Below, piece after piece: positions 7,042 to 13,491 of a DNA stretch of 34,188 bases; positions within the stretch are counted from its first letter, which is position 1, and each line of letters starts with the position of its first letter. Origin of the DNA: Equadaptatus sp045642965 (GTDB lineage Bacteria > Synergistota > Synergistia > Synergistales > Synergistaceae); contig JAZUJX010000073.1 in NCBI GenBank assembly GCA_045642965.1, forward strand, positions 1-34,188. The letters are read 5' to 3'. Both the position numbers and the translations under genes were made by a program. The notes below the pieces were generated by a model. The model made no database searches. It had not been told where the DNA came from and worked only from the letters and a program-made list of their open reading frames with translations.

Positions 7042-8388
7042 TTACGCTTCAAAAACAATCGTGAAGCAGCTGCCTTTTCCTTCTGCGCTTTCGGCGCGGA
7101 TTTTTGCGCCGTGCGCTTCGACAATGGCCTTGACGACGGCAAGCCCTATGCCCATTCCTCCGCTTTCTCTCGCGCGCGATTTGTCCGTGCGGTAGAAGCG
7201 TTCAAATACGTTGGGCAGATCCTCCGCAGAGATGCCGATGCCGCTGTCTTTTACGGACAGTTCGGTACGTCCGTCATGTTTTTTCAGCGAGAGGAGCACC
7301 GTACCGCCTTTGTCCGTGTAACGGAGCGCATTTGAGAGCAGGTTTTCCATAACCTGGCGTATTTTCGCCGCGTCAAGCGCCAGTTCCGTACCTTTGTCGA
7401 TTTCTCTTTTGAGTTCAACACCTTTGTTTTCAAACAGAGGGTCAAAGCTCTGCGCACATTCTTCCGCAAGCAGCGCAAGGTCTGTATTTGACAAAGCCAG
7501 CGCCGTATCCGCTTTTTCAAGCACTGTCAGTTTTTCAACTTCTTTTATGAGCAGCGAAAGTCTGTCTATTTCCGAACGCGTGAGCGCTATTCTGTCGTGA
7601 GTAGGCTCCCATACACCGTCTTCAAACGCTTCAAGGTGAGCTTTGACAACCGTTACCGGGTTGCGAAGCTCGTGCGCTATGTCGCTCATAAGCCGTCTGC
7701 GCAGGTTTTCCTGCTCTGCAAGCTCGCAGCCGAGCCTGTCAACGCTGTCCGTAAGCTGCTGTATTTCTTTTATGTCAGAACCGGCGCTTTTTTCCGCCGG
7801 GAAATTTCCTTTGCTTATCATTTCCGCCCGTTTTGCCGCTTCAAGTACCGGACGGATTATTTTTTCAGTCATGAAAACCGCGAATAACGCTGCCAGAATA
7901 AGCATTACGACTATCCACAGTTCCAGATTTCTTTTAAATCTTTTCAGGAAGAAGCCTTCCCTGCTTATCTTGAACGGAAGAATTTCAAGCTTTACGCTTC
8001 CTGTTTTTGTTCCGTTTCCGGCAAGCATTTCAACCGTTTCGGTCTGCAGTCTGCCTTTAAAGCCGTGCGGCGCTGCCGTGCCTGTTTTTCTGCGATGAGA
8101 CACGTGCCTGAGTTCAAAAAGCTCTACCCCGTCTGCACCGTACACTTTTGCTGAAACGACCGGCCAGCGCAGCAGTTCGTTCTGCAAATCCTTCCCGTTG
8201 TTTCCCGAGACAATGCTGGCCTGTATCATTTCCACAAGCTGCTGTCTGTCTTCCGCAAAGCGTTCGGCGCTGAATTTGTGGAACTGCCTGCCCATCTGCC
8301 CTGCGACAAACGCGGGAATTACAAGCATGCAGACCAGCACGAGCGCAGTATATTGAAGCAGCAGTTTTGATCTCAGCGAGCGTTTCAT
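7042..8388 (-). CDS. Sensor histidine kinase, HAMP-HisKA-HATPase
   Basis: A membrane sensor kinase of 448 residues. Membrane helices at about 13-30 and 157-173 flank a periplasmic sensing domain of about 125 residues; a HAMP linker follows (IIRPVLEAAKRAEMISKGNF). The phosphoacceptor is His239 in SDIAHELRNPVTVV. The ATPase domain shows the N box (ENLLSNALRYTDKGG), G1 (VKDSGIGIS), the F box (FERFYRTDKSR) and G2 (GGMGIGLAVVKAIVEAHG). The motifs are closest to BaeS/CpxA-type kinases. Its ATG overlaps the regulator stop by four bases (ATGA). Context suggests it senses envelope stress, metal or drug and controls the efflux genes that follow it. Confidence 0.93.
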   Translation of the reverse strand: MKRSLRSKLLLQYTALVLVCMLVIPAFVAGQMGRQFHKFSAERFAEDRQQLVEMIQASIVSGNNGKDLQNELLRWPVVSAKVYGADGVELFELRHVSHRRKTGTAAPHGFKGRLQTETVEMLAGNGTKTGSVKLEILPFKISREGFFLKRFKRNLELWIVVMLILAALFAVFMTEKIIRPVLEAAKRAEMISKGNFPAEKSAGSDIKEIQQLTDSVDRLGCELAEQENLRRRLMSDIAHELRNPVTVVKAHLEAFEDGVWEPTHDRIALTRSEIDRLSLLIKEVEKLTVLEKADTALALSNTDLALLAEECAQSFDPLFENKGVELKREIDKGTELALDAAKIRQVMENLLSNALRYTDKGGTVLLSLKKHDGRTELSVKDSGIGISAEDLPNVFERFYRTDKSRARESGGMGIGLAVVKAIVEAHGAKIRAESAEGKGSCFTIVFEA

Positions 8389-9062
8389 TGTTCGGACACC
8401 TTGTAGCCGAAACCGTGAACAGTTTTTATGTAGCCGTTTTCATGTTCAGGGCAGGCGAGTTTTTTTCTTATGTTTTTGATGTAGCTGTCTATCGAACGTT
8501 CAAAACCGTCGTATTCGTAGCCGAGAGCGTGGGTTATAATGTCGTCCCTGCTCCATATTTTCTCCGGTTTGGCAGCCATTTTGGAGAAAATCATAAATTC
8601 GTTTCTGGTGAATGCTATTTCTTCTCCGTTTTTGGTTACGGTGAAATTTTTCGTGTCAACGGTCAGGGAGTTTCCAACGCGTATGGTTTGTGAATCCGGA
8701 CTGCCCGTTTCTTTTCTCGTGTTGGCACGTACTCGTGCCATGAGAACCCGAGGGCTGAACGGCTTTATGACGTAATCGGAGGCGCCTGCGTCAAGTCCCG
8801 AAACAACGTCGTCTTCCCCGCTGCGGGCGGTAACCATGATAATCGGAACCTGGGATTTCATTCGGATTGTTCTGCAGACATCAACGCCGGACATACCCGG
8901 AAGCATAAGGTCAAGTATTACAAGGTCGTAGCTCTCTGCCGCAAACATTTCAAGCCCCTTAAGTCCGTCGCCGGCAATGTCTGCCGTATAGCCTTCCTTT
9001 TCCATGTAGGCTTTTTCAACTTCGGCGATAGCCCTTTCGTCCTCAACAATAAGTATCTTCAT
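8385..9062 (-). CDS. OmpR/PhoB-family response regulator
   Basis: A transcription factor of 225 residues. The receiver domain has the acidic pair in IVEDER, phosphoacceptor Asp51 (VILDLMLPGMSG), Thr78 and Lys100 (DYVIKPFSP). The C-terminal winged helix covers about 125-222, with FTRNEFMIFSKMAAKPEKIWSRDDI and a recognition-helix region ending VHGFGYKVSEQ. It is the partner of the kinase gene that overlaps its stop. OmpR-family proteins bind tandem direct repeats about 10-11 bp apart, and such a repeat lies upstream of the operon at 9890-9911. Confidence 0.93.
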   Translation of the reverse strand: MKILIVEDERAIAEVEKAYMEKEGYTADIAGDGLKGLEMFAAESYDLVILDLMLPGMSGVDVCRTIRMKSQVPIIMVTARSGEDDVVSGLDAGASDYVIKPFSPRVLMARVRANTRKETGSPDSQTIRVGNSLTVDTKNFTVTKNGEEIAFTRNEFMIFSKMAAKPEKIWSRDDIITHALGYEYDGFERSIDSYIKNIRKKLACPEHENGYIKTVHGFGYKVSEQ

Positions 9063-9098
9063 TCCCCATGCCCCCTGTTCCGATATTTTACCACAGCA

Positions 9099-9117
9099 GG
9101 CGGGCTTTACGCCCGCC
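9099..9117 (-). terminator. Hairpin between spy-like gene and regulator gene
   Basis: GGCGGGC (9099-9105), loop TTTAC, GCCCGCC (9111-9117). There is no T-run on either strand, so it is more likely an attenuating or 3'-protecting hairpin that would let the periplasmic protein be made in excess over the regulator and kinase. Confidence 0.45.
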
Positions 9118-9132
9118 TCCGCTTAAGATTTC

Positions 9133-9798
9133 CTAAAATTTTTCAGCGTCCGGAGAGCCGACTTTTCCGCAGTGTCCGTGTCCGAAGCCTTTTCCGTGAC
9201 CGTGTTTGTGTCCGAAGCCGTGATGCTTTCCGTGCCCGAATTTGGCTTTGCCCCATGCCTTGCATTTACCCGGATTGTTGAGCATGTATTCAAAGCGTTC
9301 GAGAGAGGCTTCTTTTTTCAGGCTGAGCAGCTCGTTGTTAAGCTGAATTACTTTTGCCTTGTCCGGCGTGCCGTTTACGAATTCTTCTTTGATTGCGGAG
9401 CGCAGCTCGTGCATTTTTTTGAAACGAGCCTTCTGGGCATCCGTAAGTTTTGATTTGTGCTTGCCGAAGTTCGGATTGTTCAGCATTTTTTCAAAGTGCT
9501 TCTGAGACATTGTGACGCGTACGTCTTCAATCTGCTTTTTGAGCTCCATTGCTTTCGTTTTGTCCGGCGAAGTTTTTTTCATTTCTTCGCCGAGCTGCTG
9601 CATAAGCGTGTGCATTTTCTCAAGCTGTGCTTTGTCCTCGGCGCTCATCTGAGCTTTCATTTTGTGAATTCCGTGATGCCCGTGTGCAAATTTCTTTCCT
9701 CCGAAATTTTTCGGTGCCGTGTCACCTGCAAAAGCTGCCGTGCAGGAAACTAAAAGTGCCAGTGTGAGAATTGCCGTAATTGTTTTGTTAGTCTTCAT
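9133..9798 (-). CDS. Spy/CpxP/ZraP-like periplasmic protein, duplicated, His-rich tail
   Basis: A 221-residue exported protein. A hydrophobic leader (1-24) contains LVSC at 16-19, so it may be a lipoprotein or a plain secreted protein (AFA|GD). Two tandem repeats follow, about 51-110 and 118-176. Each has an LTxxQ-like start (second copy LTDAQ), a KMH motif, an SPDK/TPDK turn, and ends FEKMLNNPN or FEYMLNNPG. The tail (about 178-212) is rich in Gly, His and Lys (GHGKHHGFGHKHGHGKGFGH) with one Cys. LTxxQ proteins (Spy, CpxP, ZraP) are periplasmic chaperones or metal sensors controlled by two-component systems, which fits its place at the head of this operon. The duplication and His tail suggest Zn, Ni or Cu binding; that part is inference. 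Confidence 0.8.
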   Translation of the reverse strand: MKTNKTITAILTLALLVSCTAAFAGDTAPKNFGGKKFAHGHHGIHKMKAQMSAEDKAQLEKMHTLMQQLGEEMKKTSPDKTKAMELKKQIEDVRVTMSQKHFEKMLNNPNFGKHKSKLTDAQKARFKKMHELRSAIKEEFVNGTPDKAKVIQLNNELLSLKKEASLERFEYMLNNPGKCKAWGKAKFGHGKHHGFGHKHGHGKGFGHGHCGKVGSPDAEKF

Positions 9799-9874
9799 AA
9801 TCTGTGTCCTCCTTGTGGTGTGTCGTGTTACGGATTGCCTCCGTTGACACAGATATTACGCCCCGTTTGTGACA

Positions 9875-9880
9875 ATAATA
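9875..9880 (-). promoter_or_regulatory. Candidate -10 box of the Spy/efflux operon
   Basis: TATTAT on the minus strand, about 77 nt before the ATG at 9798. No good -35 hexamer precedes it. Instead the tandem TGTGGAGATTT repeats lie nine bases upstream, the layout of a promoter that needs an activator. Confidence 0.4.
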
Positions 9881-9889
9881 TGATATTTA

Positions 9890-9911
9890 TGTGGAGATTT
9901 TGTGGAGATTT
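9890..9911. promoter_or_regulatory. Tandem 11-bp direct repeat, candidate response-regulator box
   Basis: TGTGGAGATTT occurs twice head to tail (9890-9900 and 9901-9911) with no spacer. An 11-bp pitch (one helical turn) is the usual layout of OmpR/PhoB-family sites. It covers the -35 region of the presumed promoter of the spy-like gene. Confidence 0.5.
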
Positions 9912-9967
9912 GAATCAGAAAACGATGCCTGAATTGAACCGTTTCACCGCTGAACTGCCGCATATCC

Positions 9968-9996
9968 TTGCAGGAAGCATAAAATTGGGATAGAAT
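9968..9996 (+). promoter_or_regulatory. Sigma70 promoter of the 159-aa orphan gene
   Basis: TTGCAG (9968-9973), 17-nt spacer, TAGAAT (9991-9996). The ATG follows at 10036 with CGGAGG in front. Confidence 0.7.
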
Positions 9997-10035
9997 AACA
10001 GAACCCAAAAACAAAAGATTTCGGAGGTCACCCAC

Positions 10036-10515
10036 ATGGCAATCAAATTTAACGGACAAATCATGCCGTACGCGGAAGCTTCAGTTTTGGATTTCCGGCA
10101 GAACAGACCCGTATGCAATTTTCTGAAAGACGACAGATGGGGTATTGCCTGCAAGGAAGAAGACGGAGTGAAAAAATACTCTCTTACGGAGCATGAAGAG
10201 CTCTTAAGCGATACATGGCGCACGTATGATGAGTTTGTTGCGTTTATACAGAATTTTATTACGGAAGACGTTGTCAAAGCAGCAGAAGACGCAGGAGAGT
10301 TCATCCCTCAGGACAAAATAAGCATAAACGGGGACACGTACAGTTTTACAAACTCTGCCGGCGAGCTTTGCGAATACAAGGCAGGACGCGGAGACGGTTA
10401 CGATTTTTCAGCATGGAAAACCGCTTCCGGCAAAGACCTCAAAATCGCTTTGGTCGCCGCCGAGATAGATACAGACCTTTGGAAACATCTCGGTGTGGTA
10501 ATCAAAAGCAATTAA
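10036..10515 (+). CDS. Hypothetical protein, 159 aa, soluble and acidic
   Basis: I do not recognise this protein. It has no signal peptide or membrane segment and is rich in Asp, Glu and aromatic residues. A run of short beta-like segments (DKISINGDTYSFTNSAGEL) suggests a small alpha/beta cytoplasmic domain. No Cys or His cluster or catalytic motif stands out. Reality as a gene is well supported: a near-consensus promoter (9968-9996), GGAGG eight bases before the ATG, and a textbook terminator right after the stop, so it is a monocistronic transcript. It diverges from the Spy/efflux operon, and the 237-bp gap between them holds both promoters. Confidence 0.8.
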   Translation: MAIKFNGQIMPYAEASVLDFRQNRPVCNFLKDDRWGIACKEEDGVKKYSLTEHEELLSDTWRTYDEFVAFIQNFITEDVVKAAEDAGEFIPQDKISINGDTYSFTNSAGELCEYKAGRGDGYDFSAWKTASGKDLKIALVAAEIDTDLWKHLGVVIKSN

Positions 10516-10534
10516 TTTACCGGATATGAATTAA

Positions 10535-10570
10535 AATGCGCGCAGCCTGAGCTGCGCGCATTGTTTTTTC
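10535..10570 (+). terminator. Intrinsic terminator of the orphan gene
   Basis: A 12-bp stem AATGCGCGCAGC (10535-10546), loop CTGA, GCTGCGCGCATT (10551-10562), then GTTTTTT. Confidence 0.9.
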
Positions 10571-10572
10571 TA

Positions 10573-10646
10573 TGGAGGCGGCACCCAGAATCGAACTGGG
10601 GATAAAGGATTTGCAGTCCTCTGCCTTACCGCTTGGCTATGCCGCC
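10573..10646 (-). tRNA. tRNA-Cys (anticodon GCA)
   Basis: A 74-nt cloverleaf on the minus strand: acceptor GGCGGCA pairs with TGCCGCC, discriminator U, and an encoded CCA (10573-10575). The D arm contains AGCCAAGCGGTAAGGC, the anticodon loop CTGCAAA gives GCA, and the T arm has GTTCGAT. All stems pair. Confidence 0.96.
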
Positions 10647-10730
10647 ACGAGAAGAAAGTATACCCGTCATTCCGTTCTGTGTCAAGACTGACTTGTTTTT
10701 CTGTTCAGATTTGTTTTCCCGTTCAGTCCG

Positions 10731-10946
10731 TTAACGTTTTTTAAGCAGCCCGAGAACCGGCGGCGAGAGCAGAATCGTTTTTAACTTCGGAAGACGCAGC
10801 ATTCCGGCAATAACACCGGCTGAAAGCGCTATTCCGGCAGACGCCATCGGATGCTCGCGGATAAATTTAAGCGGTCCGAATTCGTCAACAGCAGTGCTGA
10901 AATTTTTCTTCGCTTCAGCAAGAGCGAGTTCGTTCGCCGATGCCAT
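10731..10946 (-). CDS. Small membrane-anchored protein, 71 aa (YqjK/DUF883-like)
   Basis: The last of four small genes. A charged N-terminal half (ANELALAEAKKNFSTAVDEF) is followed by HPMASAGIALSAGVIAGML, a Gly/Ala-rich membrane helix with the same pattern as the C-termini of two upstream neighbours, and a basic end (LLKKR). Starts at ATG 10944-10946, with AAAGG before it overlapping the previous stop region. Function is unknown; by position it matches YqjK in the E. coli yqjD-yqjE-yqjK operon, but sequence identity to YqjK is not evident. Confidence 0.65.
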   Translation of the reverse strand: MASANELALAEAKKNFSTAVDEFGPLKFIREHPMASAGIALSAGVIAGMLRLPKLKTILLSPPVLGLLKKR

Positions 10947-10951
10947 TCCGT

Positions 10952-11218
10952 TTACCTTTTTCCGGCAAATACGAGAATGCTTCCGATTACCGCAAAGACC
11001 GAAGCTATAACCAGCAGGGCAATTACGGAACCGTAATAGAATTCAAGCCACAGAAATGCGGCAAAAGCTGCAAGCAGGCAGGCAGCGAACAAAAACAGCC
11101 CGCCGATCAGAACCGAAACTATGCCGGTGCCCGCAGAAATAACTTTTTCCCTGAACAGTCTGCCTTCGGCTTCAAGCAGTTCAAAGAAATTGAGCACTAC
11201 GTCAGAAAGCGATTTCAT
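10952..11218 (-). CDS. YqjE-like holin superfamily III membrane protein (PF07332 type)
   Basis: An 88-residue protein with a short amphipathic start (MKSLSDVVLNFFELLEAEGRL) and two hydrophobic helices (about 29-52 and 57-85). This is the layout of the YqjE/Phage_holin_3_6 family, small inner-membrane proteins normally next to DUF883 genes. It does not imply a phage; no other phage gene is nearby. It lies between DUF883-like genes with 5-12 nt gaps, so an operon is clear. Confidence 0.7.
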   Translation of the reverse strand: MKSLSDVVLNFFELLEAEGRLFREKVISAGTGIVSVLIGGLFLFAACLLAAFAAFLWLEFYYGSVIALLVIASVFAVIGSILVFAGKR

Positions 11219-11230
11219 TGCAGTTCACCG

Positions 11231-11548
11231 TTAACGGCGTCTGAAAAGCTTTGCAAGAAGTACCCCGGCTGCGAAAGCGATGCCTACGGACGCAAGCGGT
11301 TTTTCCTTAATCGTTTCGCCGAGCTGTTCCGCGGCTTCTTCCGTTTTCTTTTTGCCTTCTTCAATATAAGGCTTGACCGCTTCTATGATTTCGCCGGTTT
11401 TGTCTTCTATGGCTTCTTTGAGTTTTTCGCAGTTGACAGCCGCGTTTTCGGACATTGCACACGTTTTTTCGGCTATCTCTTCTTTAAGTTCGTTGATTTC
11501 TTCTTTAAGTTCTTCGATTTTTACAACTGCTCCGTTTGCTTCCGTCAT
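11231..11548 (-). CDS. DUF883/YqjD-like protein, coiled coil plus C-terminal anchor
   Basis: 105 residues from the ATG at 11546-11548, preceded by GGGGTG; a GTG at 11557 is in frame. The N-terminal part is a Glu/Lys coiled coil (KIEELKEEINELKEEIAEK), then an amphipathic helix, and a C-terminal anchor KPLASVGIAFAAGVLLAKL ending FRRR. This is the ElaB/YqjD (DUF883) plan; in E. coli YqjD binds stationary-phase ribosomes at the inner membrane. A ribosome role here is inference. Confidence 0.75.
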   Translation of the reverse strand: MTEANGAVVKIEELKEEINELKEEIAEKTCAMSENAAVNCEKLKEAIEDKTGEIIEAVKPYIEEGKKKTEEAAEQLGETIKEKPLASVGIAFAAGVLLAKLFRRR

Positions 11549-11605
11549 AACAAGCACCCCTTTTTCATAATTTAAAATATTTTAGCATATAAATTCAGCT
11601 GTACG

Positions 11606-11902
11606 TCAGCTGTTTTTCTTCCGTTTTGCCAGACCTGCAAGGACAAGTCCTGCTCCCATTGCCGCGCATACCGAAACAAACGGCCTTTTCTGTATTTTTT
11701 TGTTAAGCTTTTCCTTCGTTTCCTTAACGGCAGGTTTGACGCTGTCAATAAGCTTTCCCGTTCCTTCGTTGAGTTCAGACGCCATTTTCCCGAAATCAAC
11801 CGCTGCTTTTTTTGCAGCGTGCCTGCCGGTTTCCGCCAGGACGCATTTCAGCGATTCGATTTCCTGTTCGAGTTCTTCAATCCTTTTGTCCTTGTCGTTC
11901 AT
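11606..11902 (-). CDS. DUF883/YqjD-like protein, first gene of the small-protein operon
   Basis: 98 residues from the ATG at 11900-11902, which has AAGGAAGG eight bases upstream; a GTG nine bases earlier is less well placed. The start is a coiled coil (DKRIEELEQEIESLK), followed by a basic amphipathic segment and the C-terminal anchor RPFVSVCAAMGAGLVLAGLA with a KRKK end. It is a paralogue of the gene at 11231-11548 by layout and by the (R/K)P-x-x-SV-x-x-A pattern. A -10-like TATTAT lies about 65 nt upstream. Confidence 0.7.
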   Translation of the reverse strand: MNDKDKRIEELEQEIESLKCVLAETGRHAAKKAAVDFGKMASELNEGTGKLIDSVKPAVKETKEKLNKKIQKRPFVSVCAAMGAGLVLAGLAKRKKNS

Positions 11903-12038
11903 TTCTTTCACCTTCCTTTCGGCTGACGCGTCTGTCTTACGCGCCGCCGTATTTTCCTTACGCGTCTATAATACCGTAAAAACTTTAAAAAACATTAGTA
12001 GTTTTGCTTAATTTTTTACAGGTAAAACAGACAGGTTG

Positions 12039-12803
12039 TCAGCAGTTTTTGTCCGCGCTTTTTCTCAGGCCTGACACAAGCCAGCAGACGCCTGTAATGA
12101 GAGCCGCCAGGGAAAGAAGCTGCGCGCTCCTGAACGCGGCAAGCGGTGACGGTTCGCGGAAAGCGTCAAAAAACAGTCTGTACGCCCCGTACAGAATAAG
12201 GAAAAGCGGAAACAGGACAGCCCCCTTGTATCTGCCCGAAAGTTTTTTCCCGGCAAACCAAAGGAGCAGAAAAATCAGCGCACAGACAAAAGCTTCAAGT
12301 ACCTGTGACGGAAAGCGGAAAACGCCCGGCATATCCTGCGAAAAATGCAGTGCATACCAGCATTTTTCGATGACAATTCCCTTGCAGCACCCCTCAAGCA
12401 GACAGCCGATACGCCCGACAGAAAGCATTGCCGAAACCGGAAGCGACGAGGCATCGGCAAAAGCGCTGACGGTAAATTTTTCGCCGCGAAGCCTTAAAAT
12501 TCCGGCTATGCCGCCGCTTAAAATGCCAAAGCCGGAGGAGGCCCCTCCGTGCAGCAGAATTTTAACAGGCTGGCTGCCGGAAAGCACAAGCGGCAGCTTT
12601 TCCAGAACGCCGCCAAGGACTGCTCCGCCAATCGCGCAGCAGTACACCCAGAGAAGCGCGGACATTGCCGTCTGCGGATCCGCTCCGTACCTTTTCGTAC
12701 AGCGGGCAAAGGTATAACGCAGAAACAGAAGCAAAGCAAAAGCCCACAGCACATAGTAACTGCGGGCTTCAAAAGAACCGATTCTGAAAAGTACCGGATA
12801 CAT
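12039..12803 (-). CDS. Divergent Lgt-family prolipoprotein diacylglyceryl transferase
   Basis: A polytopic membrane protein of 254 residues. Lgt-family marks are YYVLWAFA in the first helix, an HGG motif (LLHGGASSGFG) and SVGRIGCLLEGCCKG where classical Lgt has GRIGNFINGE-type sequence, then a C-terminal EP/FREP segment. Lgt moves diacylglycerol from phosphatidylglycerol to the lipobox Cys of prolipoproteins. The Cys-rich replacement of the Asn-containing motif marks a divergent branch, so true Lgt activity is likely but not certain. Its ATG directly follows the jag stop (TAAATG), so it is the last gene of the rpmH operon, an uncommon extension of that cluster. Confidence 0.75.
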   Translation of the reverse strand: MYPVLFRIGSFEARSYYVLWAFALLLFLRYTFARCTKRYGADPQTAMSALLWVYCCAIGGAVLGGVLEKLPLVLSGSQPVKILLHGGASSGFGILSGGIAGILRLRGEKFTVSAFADASSLPVSAMLSVGRIGCLLEGCCKGIVIEKCWYALHFSQDMPGVFRFPSQVLEAFVCALIFLLLWFAGKKLSGRYKGAVLFPLFLILYGAYRLFFDAFREPSPLAAFRSAQLLSLAALITGVCWLVSGLRKSADKNC

Positions 12804-13481
12804 TTAACGGCGGTGTCTGTGCGGAGCACGTTTTGAAGAAAAACCTACCGGATTAATCGTAACGTGGCGCTCAGGCTCTGTGCCTACTGATTTTGTTTCC
12901 ACTTCGTCATTGTCGCGCAGCGCTATGTGCACGATACGGCGTTCCCAGCTTGTCATCGGATCAAGGCTGACAGGGGCGCCTTTTTTAACTGCTTCACGGG
13001 CAAGCGAAATTGCAAGGCGGGTGAGAGTGTGCGTTCTCCTGTCCCTGTACCCTCCGCAGTCAAAGCGGATACGGCGGGTGGAAAGATCCTCGTGGCAGAC
13101 AAGGTTCGTAAGATATTCAAGCGCTTTAAGCGTTTCGCCGTAACGTCCGATTACTACGCCCTGATCTTCACCGACAAGATTGACGATACCGTCTTCGTCA
13201 AGCTCCGGCACGAGGTCCACGTCCATTTTCGCAAGTATTTCGTTCACGAAATAGCAGGACTGAATGTATGAAACAGGAGCTATTGTTCTGGCTTCAATCC
13301 TGAGTTTTGTTCCGAGAAGCCCGAAAAGTTTCTTGTCCTCGGAAAGAATTTCCGTTTCTATATCCTCAGGCTGTACGCCCCAGAATTCAGCGGCTTTTTC
13401 CTTTGCCTCTTCTTCGCTGGAACATTCAAAAATTTGGCTTTCTATTTCAGGCATTGGAACCTGTTCGCGATATTTTTCCAT
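12804..13481 (-). CDS. jag: Jag/KhpB RNA-binding protein (Jag_N, KH, R3H)
   Basis: A cytoplasmic RNA-binding protein of 225 residues starting at ATG 13479-13481 with AGGTG before it. A Jag N-terminal domain (about 10-60, including EEEAKEKAAEFWGV and LFGLLG) is followed by a KH domain with the GxxG-like loop VVIGRYGETLKALEYL, and an R3H domain (SWERRIVHIALRDND, then GTEPERHVTI). KhpB binds small RNAs and affects cell elongation in Gram-positive bacteria. Position next to yidC is conserved across phyla. Its start lies just before the yidC stop, so the genes overlap by a few bases. The longer in-frame extension to 13598 runs through the yidC acidic tail and is not expected to be translated. Confidence 0.92.
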   Translation of the reverse strand: MEKYREQVPMPEIESQIFECSSEEEAKEKAAEFWGVQPEDIETEILSEDKKLFGLLGTKLRIEARTIAPVSYIQSCYFVNEILAKMDVDLVPELDEDGIVNLVGEDQGVVIGRYGETLKALEYLTNLVCHEDLSTRRIRFDCGGYRDRRTHTLTRLAISLAREAVKKGAPVSLDPMTSWERRIVHIALRDNDEVETKSVGTEPERHVTINPVGFSSKRAPHRHRR

Positions 13482-13491
13482 AACAGTGCAC

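Noticed and set aside
10952..11218. Prophage holin
   Set aside because: The protein resembles holin superfamily III, but there are no phage genes and the neighbours match the chromosomal yqjDE layout.
10940..11575. 211-codon open frame on the plus strand
   Set aside because: Antisense to the small membrane-protein genes; the Phe-rich product is the shadow of Lys/Glu codons on the real strand.
12004..12717. 237-codon open frame on the plus strand
   Set aside because: Antisense to the Lgt-like gene; low-complexity Ser/Pro/Arg product.
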